A DNA stretch of 64,000 nucleotides from Vanilla planifolia (GCA_023846275.1 JAIUJO010000162.1:939651-1003650); one strand, 5' to 3'; shown: positions 38,131 through 50,950, counted from the first letter of the stretch. Notes: generated from the sequence alone by a model not told the origin. Numbers and translations are program-made.

Positions 38131-39870
38131 CAAACCTTCTCCCACAAAGTACATGCTAAAGAGTTGTACATCCTCCTAATTTCCTATATGAAATGTATCT
38201 GTTCCATAGATGATGGAAAACATTTCTAAGCTATTAATAATCATAACTAGTACAAAAGCTATCTTGCATTCTCCTCCCCAAACCTATAGCCATGCTTCAG
38301 CCTACCCTAATCCTTAACGAACAAAATAGGACAAATGCAAGTTATCCAACACACCAAAATTTTTGTGACAAGTAAGTCTAATGCAATGTATGCCAATGCA
38401 ATAACATAAATAACTACTTTGTCCCTACCAAATGCAGCCATAGTAACCTTAATTAATCTTAAGGTAAAACAATGGGCAATCTCGAATATGCTTTGTAAGT
38501 GATCCCAAAAAAGTGTATCCATATGACCATCTTCTAAATGTTCTTTGAAAATGAAGCTGCTACTTAATCCTCTACCAAAAATTGTATTTAGATTCCTTGT
38601 CATAACTATTTGTTTGTTTTATTTTCCAAATTAATATGGAGTTTCCCCTTCAATTATTCAGTTTTCTTTTATTTGTCTTAAAAAATTCGTTGCATAACAT
38701 CTTTGCCATTTTCCCAGAGTCTTAGTATCCCTATAATAAAAGATGGATTTGAAACACATGGGAATGCCTCATACTCTCCTATTTCTACATCTATTATTAG
38801 CTTATACGTTTACCTAGTTTTGTCCTCCAGCATTATGCTAATGTAATCAACCTCTTCTTTTGTGGCTAAACTACCAGTCAAGGTCCCCGTCCTTATCTCT
38901 TCTCATCATGCTCTCTTATTCACACCTACATCGAGGTAGCCCCCACATCTTTTTCTTGATAAAGTATTGCATTTAATGGACAAGTGCTCTCAAATATAGC
39001 AATTATATTGAATCAGTTTTGTAGGTATAGCATATCCAAAATACTATCTGACCTTACCACATGTGAACATAATAGTAGATAATCCCTTGTATAAAAACAA
39101 TTAAAAAGACCAACCAAAGGGACAAATTGTCCTTTATCCCACTATAGGTAGCCTTAAAAGGTCCATTCTAACATACACCCTTACAAAAGATGTCCTTTGC
39201 ATGTGTGTTGTCCAACTCCTAATTTGGATATGATCCCCTTTAGCTTTTACAATAAACTACATATTCCTGCTTGCCTCAGTACACAAGTAGAAGTGCCAAA
39301 AAATGAATATAGATTGAGCACACATAATCACTTAAATAATCGTTATCAATTTTGGTATCCTTGTGTCTAATCCAATGCAAGGCTAACAAACTTACCATGA
39401 TTCTCCTAACCAAACACAATCTTGTAAACAGAAACAACCAATTGAAAACACAACCCAAAATCTTCACAAATGACCCCATCTACACTATATAGTATTCTAG
39501 CTATCTATTGTAAAAACAAACAATTATACACTCTACCCACAAGTCAAACTGGTGGAAGTGGATTCATCATTCACATGTGTCATTCAAAAATGCATTCCAT
39601 CTTTAATTATGAATGAGTTATCCTTTGGGTCTAGCATCTTGACATCTAAATTGATTCGTCTCTCTTTGTAGTAAACAAAACCTCCCATTAGTTTCATATT
39701 ATCTATGGTCTTTCTCTGTCCAATAAGTGCCTCCTTAAAGGTGACCTTAACTATTCCATATTATCCACGTTGGCCATTTTGATTACTATCTTCCATGAGA
39801 ACTACATCATTTTTAGAGCTATGTTGTGTGCGACTACACAAACCACCATAATCAACACCTTTTGAATAGG
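38131..39870 (-). pseudogene. LINE copy B, 5' part: ORF1-like block with zinc knuckle
   Basis: Decayed ORF1, the RNA-binding protein of plant L1 elements. The minus strand gives VTFKEALIGQRKTID, then LDVKMLDPKDNSFIIKDG (about 39,600-39,760). A 67-codon stretch follows (39276-39479), then a zinc knuckle at 38,969-39,010 reading QYNCYI, stop, EHLSIKC. This is CX2CX4HX4C with the first Cys changed to Gln and the Gly before His changed to a stop. After it comes LSRKRCGGY. Further 3', 38307-38603 holds a second DUF4283-like piece (RLIKVTMAAFGRDKVV). The N-terminal matches to copies C and D support the call. Function lost. Confidence 0.65.
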
Positions 39871-39879
39871 AAAACTGCT

Positions 39880-41080
39880 CTTGTTAAATAGTATGTATTT
39901 TCAATAATAACAGGTCTACAAACGTTGTCTCAAATAACTATAACATTTAAAACTTTAACATCTTCTTGTATTGTTGCATTGTAGTTGAGTTTAATGCATC
40001 CCACTGAAGGAGGAGTCAAATAAGAGACTACTAGTAGCCTGTAGAGGTCGTTAGAGCTCCTATAATATGAGATAAAAAAGTTGAAACAAGTCATAGTAGC
40101 GAATTAATATTTCTTTGGAGTGCAGCCAAAATTTAGAGACATTTCCTTAGGAGCATAACAATTTTTGTTATAGCAAACATTAAATAACACACAGAATGCA
40201 AAATTGACTATATGAGATGTAATAACAATTCACATTCATAAAACTTAATCTAAAAATCCCCATTATTGAAGCAATTTTCCTACTTTTTACCAAACACATA
40301 CTAAAATTCTCATTCGTGAAGCTATTGGACCATAATTCTTTCACACTATAGAATTCCCACAAATGGTGTTTAATATCTTCAATCATATTAGTATCCCATA
40401 GAAAGTGCTCCAATGTCTCAAAGCCTCCTATACATAGATAGGAGCAAGAAGGAAGTTAATTTGGCATTAATCTCCATGATAACATGCTAAACCATGACTT
40501 CACCATCAATTTCCAAACCCACATTACCTCTTTTCTAATAGAATTTTGGCACATATAAATATTATTATAAATGATCTTTTAGTCCAACAATGTATTCTCA
40601 TATTGTTTAAAGCACAACATATCTCTTTCATTTGATTTGGTAAACATTGAAAGTAAAATATGAGTTACAAAATCTACCAAAAATAACTTCTGTATCATAC
40701 AAAAATCTAACACATCATGCTTCATAACTAGCATTGCTACCAGTATCAAATGATCCACTTCCACGTTATGATATGTTGGCCATGTTGAAATAGGGATGAT
40801 GCCAAACCAATTAGCTAAAGTGAATAAAATAGTGTAACCCACAGCAATCCTCCAATGCATATTGTTAATTATCTTATGGGTTGCAATACTTAGTAACTTA
40901 GATGTAAGGTACATGGACCTAATGGATTGAACCCATAAAAAAATCTTCTTGAGCCATCACTCACATATAACGCTTTGCAACAAGTGTTGATTACTAAGTT
41001 AACAAATTATTGATTCTAAGTCTCCCACAATGCTTCTAAAGAGTAACAATTTCCTAATAGAGGTAATGTATTCTATTCCT
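39880..41080 (-). pseudogene. LINE copy C, 3' part: zinc-finger region and start of RNase H
   Basis: Minus strand: the ORFs at 40579-40914 and 40180-40413 carry the RT-to-RNase H linker. They include NMIEDIKHHLWEFYSVKEL (about 40,330-40,395), the counterpart of KEDIMHYFWECHKVKEYL in copy A. PPSVGCIKLNYNATI at 39,966-40,018 starts RNase H, with Asn for the first Asp and Cys for the Trp. The match to copy D stops at about 39,880, some 400 bp before the family 3' end. The tail was therefore deleted where copy C meets copy B. Confidence 0.7.
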
Positions 41081-42450
41081 AAGATCCACAATGACTTAGC
41101 CATTAATCTTGACATTTGAACTCATTTAATGGTAAAATTGAAGTCCTTTTTCAAAATGTAGTTGTTGTAATTGGTATCTTAGATATTTTAATTAAACAAC
41201 TTAATGCATGTGTAACTTCTTTGTTATCATCTTCTTTCACTTGAGTTCCATCGTGTTATTGAATAACACTCAAGCCTTGTTAAGATTCACCACTTAACCT
41301 GGGTATCACCTATACTACTTCATAATATTTTGAATGAACCTCTTCATAACACATATTGTTGATGCATAAATCATGATGTAATTAGACATATGGAAGGTGT
41401 GTAATCATTGTTGAGGAAAGGCTAATCTTAAACCTAGTTAAGAAAGAATACTAAAGTTGGTACTATATAAGCCACAAAAGATACTCACACATAATCTTAG
41501 AAAGGTATGGTGAAAGTAAACAAGCATATCTAAGCTTCTTACTTCTTCAATCTATTGTAGATAAATACCATTAAAGATAATCCCAAATCTTGGCAAAGTG
41601 ATACAAGCCTTAATCCAATCACTCCAAACTGTTGAAAACATCATTCTTTAGCTTATTCAACATTAATTTCTTATTTATCTTATCATAATCTTGGTTCTCA
41701 TCTACGTTTACCGCCATCAAACCCTCTCTAAAAGAAGCTAAATACAAAAGGGAAACCATTTCCTATGCAAATAATATATTGTTAGATATAGAGCCCAAAA
41801 TCTAATTATTCCCTAGCAAAATATCTTGAAACATTGTCTTCTATTAAGCCACAAACCTCTTTTTCACTATTTGATAAATCACACTGCATAGGATAATAGG
41901 TTTGAAACGTTTATGTTTAGAACTACCTTAAGCTATAGGAACAAGAACAACAAACATTTCTTTCCATTATTTCGACATGAAGCCATCTTTAAAGAATTAT
42001 TTAATAATATCCACCTAACTAATGCTCTAATAGTCATGCACAAACTCATCAAAGATGTCATCTATACCAGGTGATTTACTTCTTTATATAGATATCACTA
42101 CATTTCTAATCTCATATCAATAATTAGATCCACAACTGTGGCTGCTTGATCACTATTTATATTTCCTGAAGGCTAAAAAGATGGAGGAGGTTCATACTTT
42201 CTTTGGCTACACTCTTACTAAAAACCTAAATGAGAATGTCTTTAATTTGAGTTGGGGAGGCCAGCAATTTTTAGCTTCATTTTTAAGTTTGTGGATACAA
42301 TTGCTTCTAAACAAATAAGTAGCAACTTCCTAAAAAATGCATTTGTTCCAATCCACAAGGGTGGCCAACGAACCTTAGCATGTTGCGACCACCATGCTTC
42401 ATTTGAAGCCACATTATATGAAAGGAGGTAGTAAGTTGTACCAAAAGCTG
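41081..42450 (-). pseudogene. LINE copy C: reverse transcriptase core
   Basis: Minus strand motifs in order: KSPGIDDIFDEFVHDY (42,035-42,085) for the PDGI block; MAVNVDENQDYDKINKKLM (41,663-41,720) for the LDMEKAYDKVNW block, keeping AspLys-type spacing but losing the conserved Trp; and a ruined YADD region near 41,360-41,400 (HHDLCINNMCYEEV). It is more diverged than copies A and D. It continues 5' into the endonuclease of the same copy without a break. Confidence 0.75.
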
Positions 42451-43450
42451 ATCCTATAACTAATTTGAGCGATTTACTAACTCCTTTAGTTGAAGCTCCT
42501 AGATTTGCTATTCCAACTAGTGAGTCTTACAAAGGATATTATCAAGTTTTGTTGCACTCTATTTCTTTAAAGTTAACAAGGCTCTACTAAATTTGGTGAA
42601 AATAATTTTTATAGAGTTTCCTCTAATCTTCATCTTCCAAGATGAATATACTAAATTAGTTGATTGTGGAAAAGACAACTAGATTTTTTCAAATTGGGTT
42701 CCTTTATTAGTTTTGTCCAAAAACAATTTTCTAAACTATAAAAGTAGTGGTGCTTAACTGAGCTATGTGAGAAAGATGGGTCAAAGTAATGATTAAGAAA
42801 GCTTTCATACCATCAATGTTGATGAAAGCTCCTTCCTATCTTTTTTATATACAAGAATTCCTAAGAAATTACAAGCCAGTCTGATCTAAATCATTAATGA
42901 GATTAAGAAATTGTACTGAGCCTACTTACTGGTAAACATTTTACCTCCTTTTTTGTCTCCCTATGCAAGTAAGGCATTGAAGTCCTATACAATAAGTAAT
43001 AAACAACAAAGCTTTGCAAAATCTCTAATTTGGTCCTAGGCTAGTCGTAATTTAATATAATATTTTGATGCATACACAACATAGAACTACCAAATCTCAT
43101 TAATGCATGGCCTAACCTAAATAGTCATTACATATGAAGAGTACATAATCTCAAGCTAGACCCAATACCTTTATAATAATACAATGCCCCCAAATATCCC
43201 TATTGAAGATTACAAAAATTAATTTAGTTTATAGACAAAAGCTAATCCACCTCATGCTGATTAAAGGTCTTCTTCTAACTTTTTATTAGTGCAATTTCTA
43301 AGACCCTATTTTGCTTCACTAAATCCAACAATTATCCATAATTGTTCACTACTTTGATCGATCACCCTTATGTTCCACACAACAAAAGAACTCATAATTT
43401 TTTAATAAAAATACATTGTCCTTGGGAAAAAAATGATCTCTTGCGACACA
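42451..43450 (-). pseudogene. LINE copy C: AP-type endonuclease domain
   Basis: The minus strand begins MSSFVVWNIRVIDQSSEQLW (43,325-43,395), the counterpart of the IISWNVRGL start of L1 endonucleases. DQIRDFAKLCCLLLIV (43,000-43,040) is followed after a stop by DFNALLA and, after another, by GDKKGGK (42,938-42,995), the GDFN motif with its Gly turned into a stop. This enzyme would nick the target DNA to prime reverse transcription. Multiple stops make it inactive. Together with the RT it shows that copy C once carried a complete ORF2. Confidence 0.75.
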
Positions 43451-45200
43451 TTTTATCCATACAAAATCTACATTTTATGGACAAAAGAATTCCACTATAG
43501 TACATACATGTCAACAAGTTCATGAGATAAGTCATAGTTTGAAAAAAACAAACCTTCCAAAAAAATTTCTAGAAGCTAATAGTTGATGAACATTAACCTA
43601 ATTAAATGTGTGCACTACCTCTGTTAAATAAAAAGAATACATAACCCACCCTCTAACATAATGATCAGCTTGTGCATAGAACACCATTCACTGTAGTAGC
43701 CATTCACAACCATTGTCCAAAAATGTTACTCTTAGTCCTACTTTACATTTAAATCACACTTACTTTGTATATTAGAGTGACTAATATTCCTTTTTTCTTT
43801 CATTGACTTGAAGCTCTTGAGTTGATTATGTGCAACTAAAATTCTATGTATTCATAACTATCCTAATCCTTATATCTTATTACAAAGTATTCCTAATCCA
43901 AGCAAATTATAGATGTGGAATTCTGGCATCTTACCATGTTGCAATAATTAAAAGAACAATTTACTTCCGACCATACATAGCAATGAGTCCAAATGTAATA
44001 ATGGAGCATTGGCGAGATAGTAGCAATCATGCTATGTAGCCACAAGTTTCACATTGCAAGCTTATTCGACATAAATGTAATAAATTATTCTAAACTCTTG
44101 CCTAGTTCTTTTAACTACTTGATATGTCTCCCCTCACACATGTATGTAGCTTATACTCTAACCTTGAATATTGTCATCCTAAGTTATTTATCTATATAAA
44201 CTTGAATTGAAGCTCCAAATAGCTAATTTTAAGAAAACATAACCATACTTAACTTGATATATACACCTTATAGAATAGATGTAAACTAACATCTTCCTAA
44301 CTAATCATTCTTGGAACCATACAACCACTACATATCTCCATCCACATTACTTATAAACATTTTGGTAAAATTCATATAGGTCCACCTTAGGAAGCTGCTT
44401 TGTAATGCCCTCTAATATTGTAATCCTTAGTGGTTAGTCCATGTAATCCTTATTTGCAGTTCCAAGTAGCTAATTTTACTAAACCAAAGACACTTATGTT
44501 TGAGACTATACTCTCTATAATAACCAAACTAGTAATGTGACACCATTTCACTAATAGACTCAATAAATAATCATTTTTTATACAATATATATAGTATTTT
44601 AGTATGAAAAATTACTGTAATTCCTTCTCACTTAAGTAACAAATGTTTGAGACTATGTAGTGACTAGAAGTCCCATTGATGCTTGATACCTAACTACTTG
44701 GTCTTACTTAGAGTCATGACCCTAGCCCTTATAAACATACTAAAATAATTCATTTAAGACCACCAGATAAAGATTTTTCTCAAAGTCAGGAAACCATTAC
44801 TTTCAATAAGCACTTGATGTAGTAGACTGTTATACAAAGGCTCCTTTCATGAATAACACTTCTCCTAGCACCTAATTTTCTAGAATTTCCTAAGGATGGT
44901 AAAACTATTGCCATACTAGAAGTTATGATAGTTATTCATATAATAGCAATTAGTTGTCCAGTCCTTAGCAAAATTTAGCAACACATAGCTTGAAATCTAC
45001 TACAATTTATACTTTCCCTATGTAGAGTATAGCCCCAAAAATTTCACTTCCTCTATTGCCGACCTGAAATGTGACTTTGTTATAGATGAAGAAATAAAAA
45101 TATTAGTCTATCACTATAACCAGTACAAAAGATGTCTTGCTTACCCCATCACAGCTACGCACAAGCACAACCCAAGCCTAAAGCTTATCTTGCAATATAG
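43451..45200. other. Spacer inside LINE copy C with no counterpart seen in copy D
   Basis: About 1.7 kb between the ORF1-like block and the endonuclease of copy C; in copy D the same interval is much shorter. No domain was recognised. Two stretches about 250 bp apart look like diverged duplicates (near 44,170-44,240 and 44,420-44,490, both ending in a TAGCTAATTTTA element). The 69-codon ORF at 43830-44039 is on the other strand and has no recognisable features. It could be a later insertion or a longer untranslated region. Confidence 0.4.
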
Positions 45201-47467
45201 ACAAACTAAATGTAATGGAATAGGTCTAAACTATATGCCATGTGAGTTTCATGCACTCAGTTGTAATACAATAGTACAAACAGCCCCTTTGTCGTTGCCT
45301 ACCCTTGTTGTAGTACCCTTATTCATGTCAAGATAAAACCTTGAGAAATTCAAAATATATTTTCCAAGTGATCCTAATAACAACAAAGCTATTTTTAGTT
45401 CCTCAAAAACATTTTGTGAGAAGCTATTGATCCATGGTTTGCTAATTCTTATCTTCTCTTTCAATATCACAATTATTTCTTTTAAGTTTCCTAATTATTT
45501 GCAAGTACCCCCTCACTTTACTCATTTTTTTCAATATCTTAAACAAATACCTTGCATAGTACCTTTTCCAAAAATCCAGGTGCCATCATTACAATAAATG
45601 CAATAAGCTTTTGTGAGAATTCCACCTACTTCTCCTAAGTCTACATCATATTCTTAAAGATTTGATATGGTCTTCATCCACTCCCTTGCTACTTGATTGA
45701 CTATACTTTTTATTAGAAATAAGTTCATCATTCTCTTATGCTTTTTATTCAATTCCTATTCAATCTTAGATATACCTTTACTGCTCTCATCATATTTTGC
45801 TTTGGATCTAGCACTTTCCAATAGTTGCACTATATCTTCAAGCTTGTAATGCTTCAATCTCCTGCTTGCCCATTGCTTTGCCTATTATGATCCATTACTG
45901 TTGTGCTGCAATAATCATCCTCCACTAGGTTGAAGAACCATCCATGGTTTCAATCCTTGTCTCTTCTCATCATGTTTTTCTATTGCCACTTGCATCAATA
46001 TAAACCCCCACATTTTTATCTTGATCATATCTTATCATTAAACACAATCACACTCAAAATATTGATAGGATTGCCTCAATGGTCCATTAAACCACATTCC
46101 CATTGTAAGTGACTTTGTAAGGTCCATTCTCACACATATCCAAGCAAAATATAAGCTTTTCATGACTATGATCCAGCCATCAATCTAAATAGCGGCTCCT
46201 ACGTCTTTGATAATGCAAAAAATAGTATGTGTCGTAATACAAATGTTTGAGCATCAAAAGGTAATTCCAAAGTTGAACGAACATAATTGTTGAAGAACTT
46301 GGTTTAAATTTAAGTGCCTACATATCCAACCACAAAGCACGGCCAACAACTTATCACAATCCTCCTAACCAAACTAAATCTTTATTTTTAATTGAACTAA
46401 AATGCAAGTAGAAATCCTAACAATACATTAAATGGATTATAATGGTTGAATTGGTTGTGATGAACATGTTGATAACATGCATCATTTGAAAGATGTATTT
46501 CATCATTAATTATTATCCAAGTATCCCTTGATGATAGCATTTTCATATCTAAATTTCCTTATCTCTCTGTGAAATTATTAAAGGGATCTCCTATGAGAGT
46601 ATCACTATCAATGCTCACTGTCCCTCTTAAAAGAGCTTCCTTGATGCTTACCTTACCAAGACTATGCATTGTGTGGTTGCCATTCAACAATTTTTGTTCT
46701 TCTTACATTGCATCACTATAAAAAACTTCTCATTAATAGCAAGAAGGCATGTAGCATTCACCTGTGAGGCAATACATAATCCAATATGTTCAATCATCTT
46801 CCTTTGATTATTTAGTTGGCTAAATTTTTCCTTCCTTTTTGTTATCCCTATTCGATACTTAATTACACTATTAATGAACTTTGTAGCCCTACAAAAACAC
46901 CCTCGTCATCCATAGACATACTCTTATTATAATAGGACTCTTCAAACTATGATGCTTCCATTGTTTTTGCAACTTTATTCACTACAATTCCATGATCTCC
47001 ACAACCTCTATTCTTTGAAGAGTGAATCGTAGGAATATTCCCATGATCTAGAATTGCCATAGAATTTTCACCTGTAGTGTTTTATACATCTTCACTTGCC
47101 ACCGATGTTCGGTGTAATTGAACAAAACTTCCCTTTATTTTTTCTACAATATTTCAAGATTTCATTCCTGCGATTAGTCACTACTCACAGTGTACTTAGA
47201 GAATTATGCATTCCAAGTCAATTTTAGAGATCATAAAAAATGGAACAAAATATCTTTTAGCAAGGTTCCAACTCTAGTTAGAATAAAATTTCGTCCATGC
47301 CATCACCAGTGGTACAATCCTCCTAGCTACATATCACCTTCCCATTGTCAATACTTTACCAAAGTTCCTGGTGCTACAAATATCTCAAACTTCTTACATT
47401 GTTAATATCTCCAACATTTCATACTACCAAAATCTCCAATGTTTCACACTGGCAACATCTCCAAAAT
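45201..47467 (-). pseudogene. LINE copy C: ORF1-like block
   Basis: Minus strand: VSIKEALLRGTVSID, then LDMKMLSSRDTWIIINDE (about 46,520-46,680), aligns with VTFKEALIG... LDVKMLDPKDNS of copy B and VSFKDALT... DVKMLSPDRR of copy D. VRMDLTKSL near 46,130-46,150 resembles the FARVCVEIDLSKPL stretch that precedes the knuckle in plant LINE ORF1. The knuckle near 46,050 is reduced to QYFECDCV. A second DUF4283-like piece (LGSLGKYILNFSRFYLDM, 45249-45470) follows, as in copy B. The block begins right after the 3' end of copy D. Confidence 0.65.
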
Positions 47468-47470
47468 CTT
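47379..47470. repeat. 25-bp tandem minirepeat at the C/D LINE junction
   Basis: An ATCTCC core recurs at 47,382 (ATCTCA), 47,407, 47,432 and 47,457, exactly 25 bp apart, with similar intervening sequence (CAACATTTCATACTACC, CAATGTTTCACACTGGC). That makes about 3.6 units. It sits immediately 3' of the shared LINE end motif of copy D on the minus strand and at the 5' edge of copy C. Confidence 0.85.
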
Positions 47471-48600
47471 TGGGTTTCTTGAATAAAGAATCTGACAAAG
47501 CCTACAACATACTCTCTTTATGGAGGTTTAAACATAAAGTTCCCAAATAGATGACACATAAGTGGTTTAAGAAGCGGTATTCCCTAATGCCATACAAAAT
47601 CATTTGAAAGAGCATGATGCATAACCAAATGAGTTGCATGGTTGCCTTGATATCATATATTGGGATCTTTGAATGACTTCAAACCTTTCACAAAATTAAT
47701 AATGCTTTGGTAATTGCTCTTAGAAGAGGTAGATTCCAATATCCTTCTCATAATAGAATTAGGTGTTGTAAAGTAAGATTCAATTTTTTATCACATGAAT
47801 ATTAGGAATGAGCACTCTAAGAAACCCACTAGCTTCATGATGGCAACAGTTTTAATGGTGAAGGCTAAGCCTAAAATCAACAATTTTCCAAGAATAGTAA
47901 TCAACCTACCTAAGTGATCCTAAACAATTATGTCAATTCCATAATAAAGATTGGCTTTCTCTACTACATCACAATTATGCTTTACCCACCCAATTTGAGG
48001 AGTCCATGAAGTGGTTAAATATATCCCTTAAAGGTTGCAAGAACTCCTATTGGTTGGGTTAAGATGAGTGGCAGTAACAACTTCTAACTAAATTTTCTTC
48101 TTACACTTTTTAACATTCCCAAAAGTAAAGCATAATATCATCCTTCACCGTATAACCCCATAAGAAAAATGTCCACTACTCAATCACTCATGTACACATC
48201 AAGGAATGAGTAAAAAGTAAGTTTAAAATCAATCTCCATACATACACATTCGCTAAAGGCTATAATTTCCAATTCTATATTCATGCCACTTCTTTTCACC
48301 TTGAATTTATGTTACTATATATAAATTTTGATCCTAGCATTGTTTCATTACCTGATTGAAATAGAGCACATTCCTTGCATTTGATTTGTCCTAGGGGGAG
48401 TGCACAATCTTAGAAACCAAAGTAGGCATTAAAAAATTTTGTATCATAACCTAATTCCAAACCCCATGCTCCTTAACAAGTTTTATAACATGAATTAGAT
48501 GTTCCACATTCACATTGATATATATAGGCCACAATGCAATCAGAAGAAAGCTAACATAATTTTCAAATATTAATAGCTAGCTAACCAAACTATAGGCCAT
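47468..48600 (-). pseudogene. LINE copy D, 3' part: zinc-finger region and RNase H
   Basis: Minus strand: YTVKDDIMLYFWEC (48,100-48,155) is the zf-RVT-like piece, and TPQIGWVKHNCDVVE (47,957-48,005) is the RNase H start with Trp and the first Asp kept. The rest of the RNase H runs to about 47.55 kb with stops. The 3' end is the family motif CAAGAAACCCAAAG at 47,468-47,481 (minus). RNase H would remove RNA from the cDNA hybrid. The domain is typical of plant L1 elements and absent from animal L1. Confidence 0.8.
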
Positions 48601-49780
48601 AGTATTTCATAATTTTTTAAATACTCCATGTTGCAACACAAATAACAAAAATATAGATTAGAATGTCATCAGCATATAGGAGGTGAGAAATCATAGGTGA
48701 ATAAGGGACACTTCTAATATTAATCATAGTGGTAAGCTCCACATATAGCATAGTAGTATAGGAGAGCTATTTAGATATAATAGAAAAGGTATGTTGGTAA
48801 CGGACAACCTTATCTAAGCACCCTTATAGCATCAATCCATTGATGGTCATCTCTAATAAACATAATCCCAAATCTTGGTGTAGTGATACAAGCCTCAACC
48901 TAAAAAAAACCATATATTTGGAAACCACAAATTTTATAAAATATGAAGGACAAACTACAAATTAACCTTATCATAAGCCTTGTCCAAGTCTCACTTAGTA
49001 GCAAAGAGCACTTTCTTTATTGTAGATAAGTGCACATGCATTGCTATCTCTTGTGCAAAAGATATGTTGTTAGATATAGCTTTACTGTCCACAAAAGTAA
49101 CTTGTTTCCTTGCAATAATATTAGGAATCACTATCTTCAAAATACCCTACAAAATTTAGACATAATTGTGCATATCACATTAAAAAGACTTATGGGGTCT
49201 AAACTATTAGAGTTTTGTGCACCTTAAACAATTAGAATAAGAATAATCAATGCCTTGTTCCATTTTTTGGGCATAAATCTATTGTTGAAAAATTATTTCA
49301 TAGTTGTAACAATATCTATTTGAGTAATATTTTAAAACACATGCAGAAAGTCAACAAAAATGCCATCTATGTTTAGGGCTTTCTTTCTTTTGATAGACAA
49401 AGCTGTAATCATAATCTTCTCATCACTTATTTGTGCCACGATAGCTAGCATATTTCTATTGTAAATTGTTTTGAATGACATCAAAGATAGGAAATGCATA
49501 TATAGCCAAAAGATGCCCCACTTCTTATTAAAGTAATATGTGAGTATTTGTTTTTTTTTTGTGGAGAAATCACCAATTCCTCATTTTAATTTTAAAGATG
49601 ATGAATATAATTGCTTTCATATATAGAAGTAGCCTTAGCCTAAAAGAAATGCATGTTGCTATACTCAAGGTTATCCCAGTACAACTTGGCAAGATGTCAC
49701 CACCAAGCTTCTTCCAAACCTACAGCCTTAGGATACAATGTAATATGCTGTACTAAAAGATCTTGCTTTTGCTAAGTTAA
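48601..49780 (-). pseudogene. LINE copy D: reverse transcriptase core with intact YADD box
   Basis: Minus strand: KKALNIDGIFVDFL (49,345-49,385) for the DGI block; DLDKAYDKVNL, stop, FVL (48,950-49,000) for the first Asp block; CPLPTYLFYYI (48,775-48,830) for the GxPLSPxLF block; and MISHLLYADDILIYIF (48,660-48,710) with both catalytic Asp residues intact. This is the best-kept RT active-site box in the cluster. Frame changes separate the motifs, so no functional protein can be made. Confidence 0.85.
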
Positions 49781-50950
49781 CCCCAACTTAGACTCTTTAA
49801 GTTGAAGCCCTTGAATCTCTTTCTGAAACAAGTGAGGGTTGTTAAGTGTTTTTACATATTTAGTTACACTTCATCTTTTTAAAACTAATATTGTTTTAAT
49901 TAATTTAGAGGAAAAATCAGCCATTAGGTTTACCCATACAGTTTTATTACATGTAGCCTACACAACATTTGTTGGATAAGGACATGAAAACCATAAAATT
50001 TCAAACTGAGATCTCTTTTCAATTTTGTGCACAACCAACTGTTTAAACTAAATAATCATAAATCAATGGGCTGAGCCAATATAAGGAAGATGTGTCACTT
50101 TAGTAATTGAGAATGAATTCATACCATCAATGTTCAAGAATTCATTAAGAAGTACTTTGTATAAGCATATATATATATATTTATGCAACGCTCTTTATTG
50201 TGGCATCACATGATCCTAGTTCTTATAAATCCCAAGTTAGACAACATTAAATCAAACATGAAACTAGAGAATTCATATAGAGTCAACTCACTATTGAATT
50301 TTTTCCTCCCTTTCTTCTCAATCTACACAAGATGTACATGGAAATCTTCTATAATGAATAGTAGACTGCTAGATATTAAAAATTCTTTGATTTGGTCCCA
50401 TGCTATCCAATAGATCATATGATCATTGGATACATGCCCCACATATTATCACTAAGAGTGGTTGCTTATACTTTGCACCTATATAAACCCAACCTTTTAG
50501 GTTTCCTTCACAATCTCAAGCTCCACTCCAATAATTCATAACACTACAATACCTATAGACAATGTAGTCAAAGGTTTGACAAAGTAGATCGAATGCTTAA
50601 TTAAAGGCGTTCTACCTCACACTTTTTAAATTTCTCTACCAAAATTTAAGATATGGCAATAGCAGATAAATCATGCTCTTTGATAAAGAATTATAAATAT
50701 CTATGAAATTTTACTACTCTAATCCCTTAGAATCCCAAACTACTAACACAACAATATCCTACTTAATTGTAACAAAGACAAGCATTTAGGGAACCAAAAA
50801 ACATCACCAACACTAACACAGAAAAAAATCAAACTCAAACTCCTATAGTAATTGTAAATTAGGAAAGAAGTTCAAATGATTAGACTATTGTTTTCACTTC
50901 CTTAAGTTTTCTAACTTTTTTTTAAAATGATCACCTTGTAGACTTCCTTC
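49781..50950 (-). pseudogene. LINE copy D: AP-type endonuclease domain
   Basis: Minus strand: DIVVLVVWDSKGLE (50,715-50,760) matches the SWNVRGL start. IAWDQIKEFLISSSLLFII, then EDFHVHLV and IEKKGRKKF (50,300-50,405), matches the GDFN region, with Gly to Glu and Asn to His changes that remove the active site. The spacing between the two is close to that in copy C. The plus-strand ORF 50183-50413 is its shadow. Confidence 0.75.

Noticed and set aside
50166..50181. TATATATATATATAT run near the endonuclease of copy D as a promoter
   Set aside because: A short TA microsatellite inside a dead LINE, with no transcription unit beside it.
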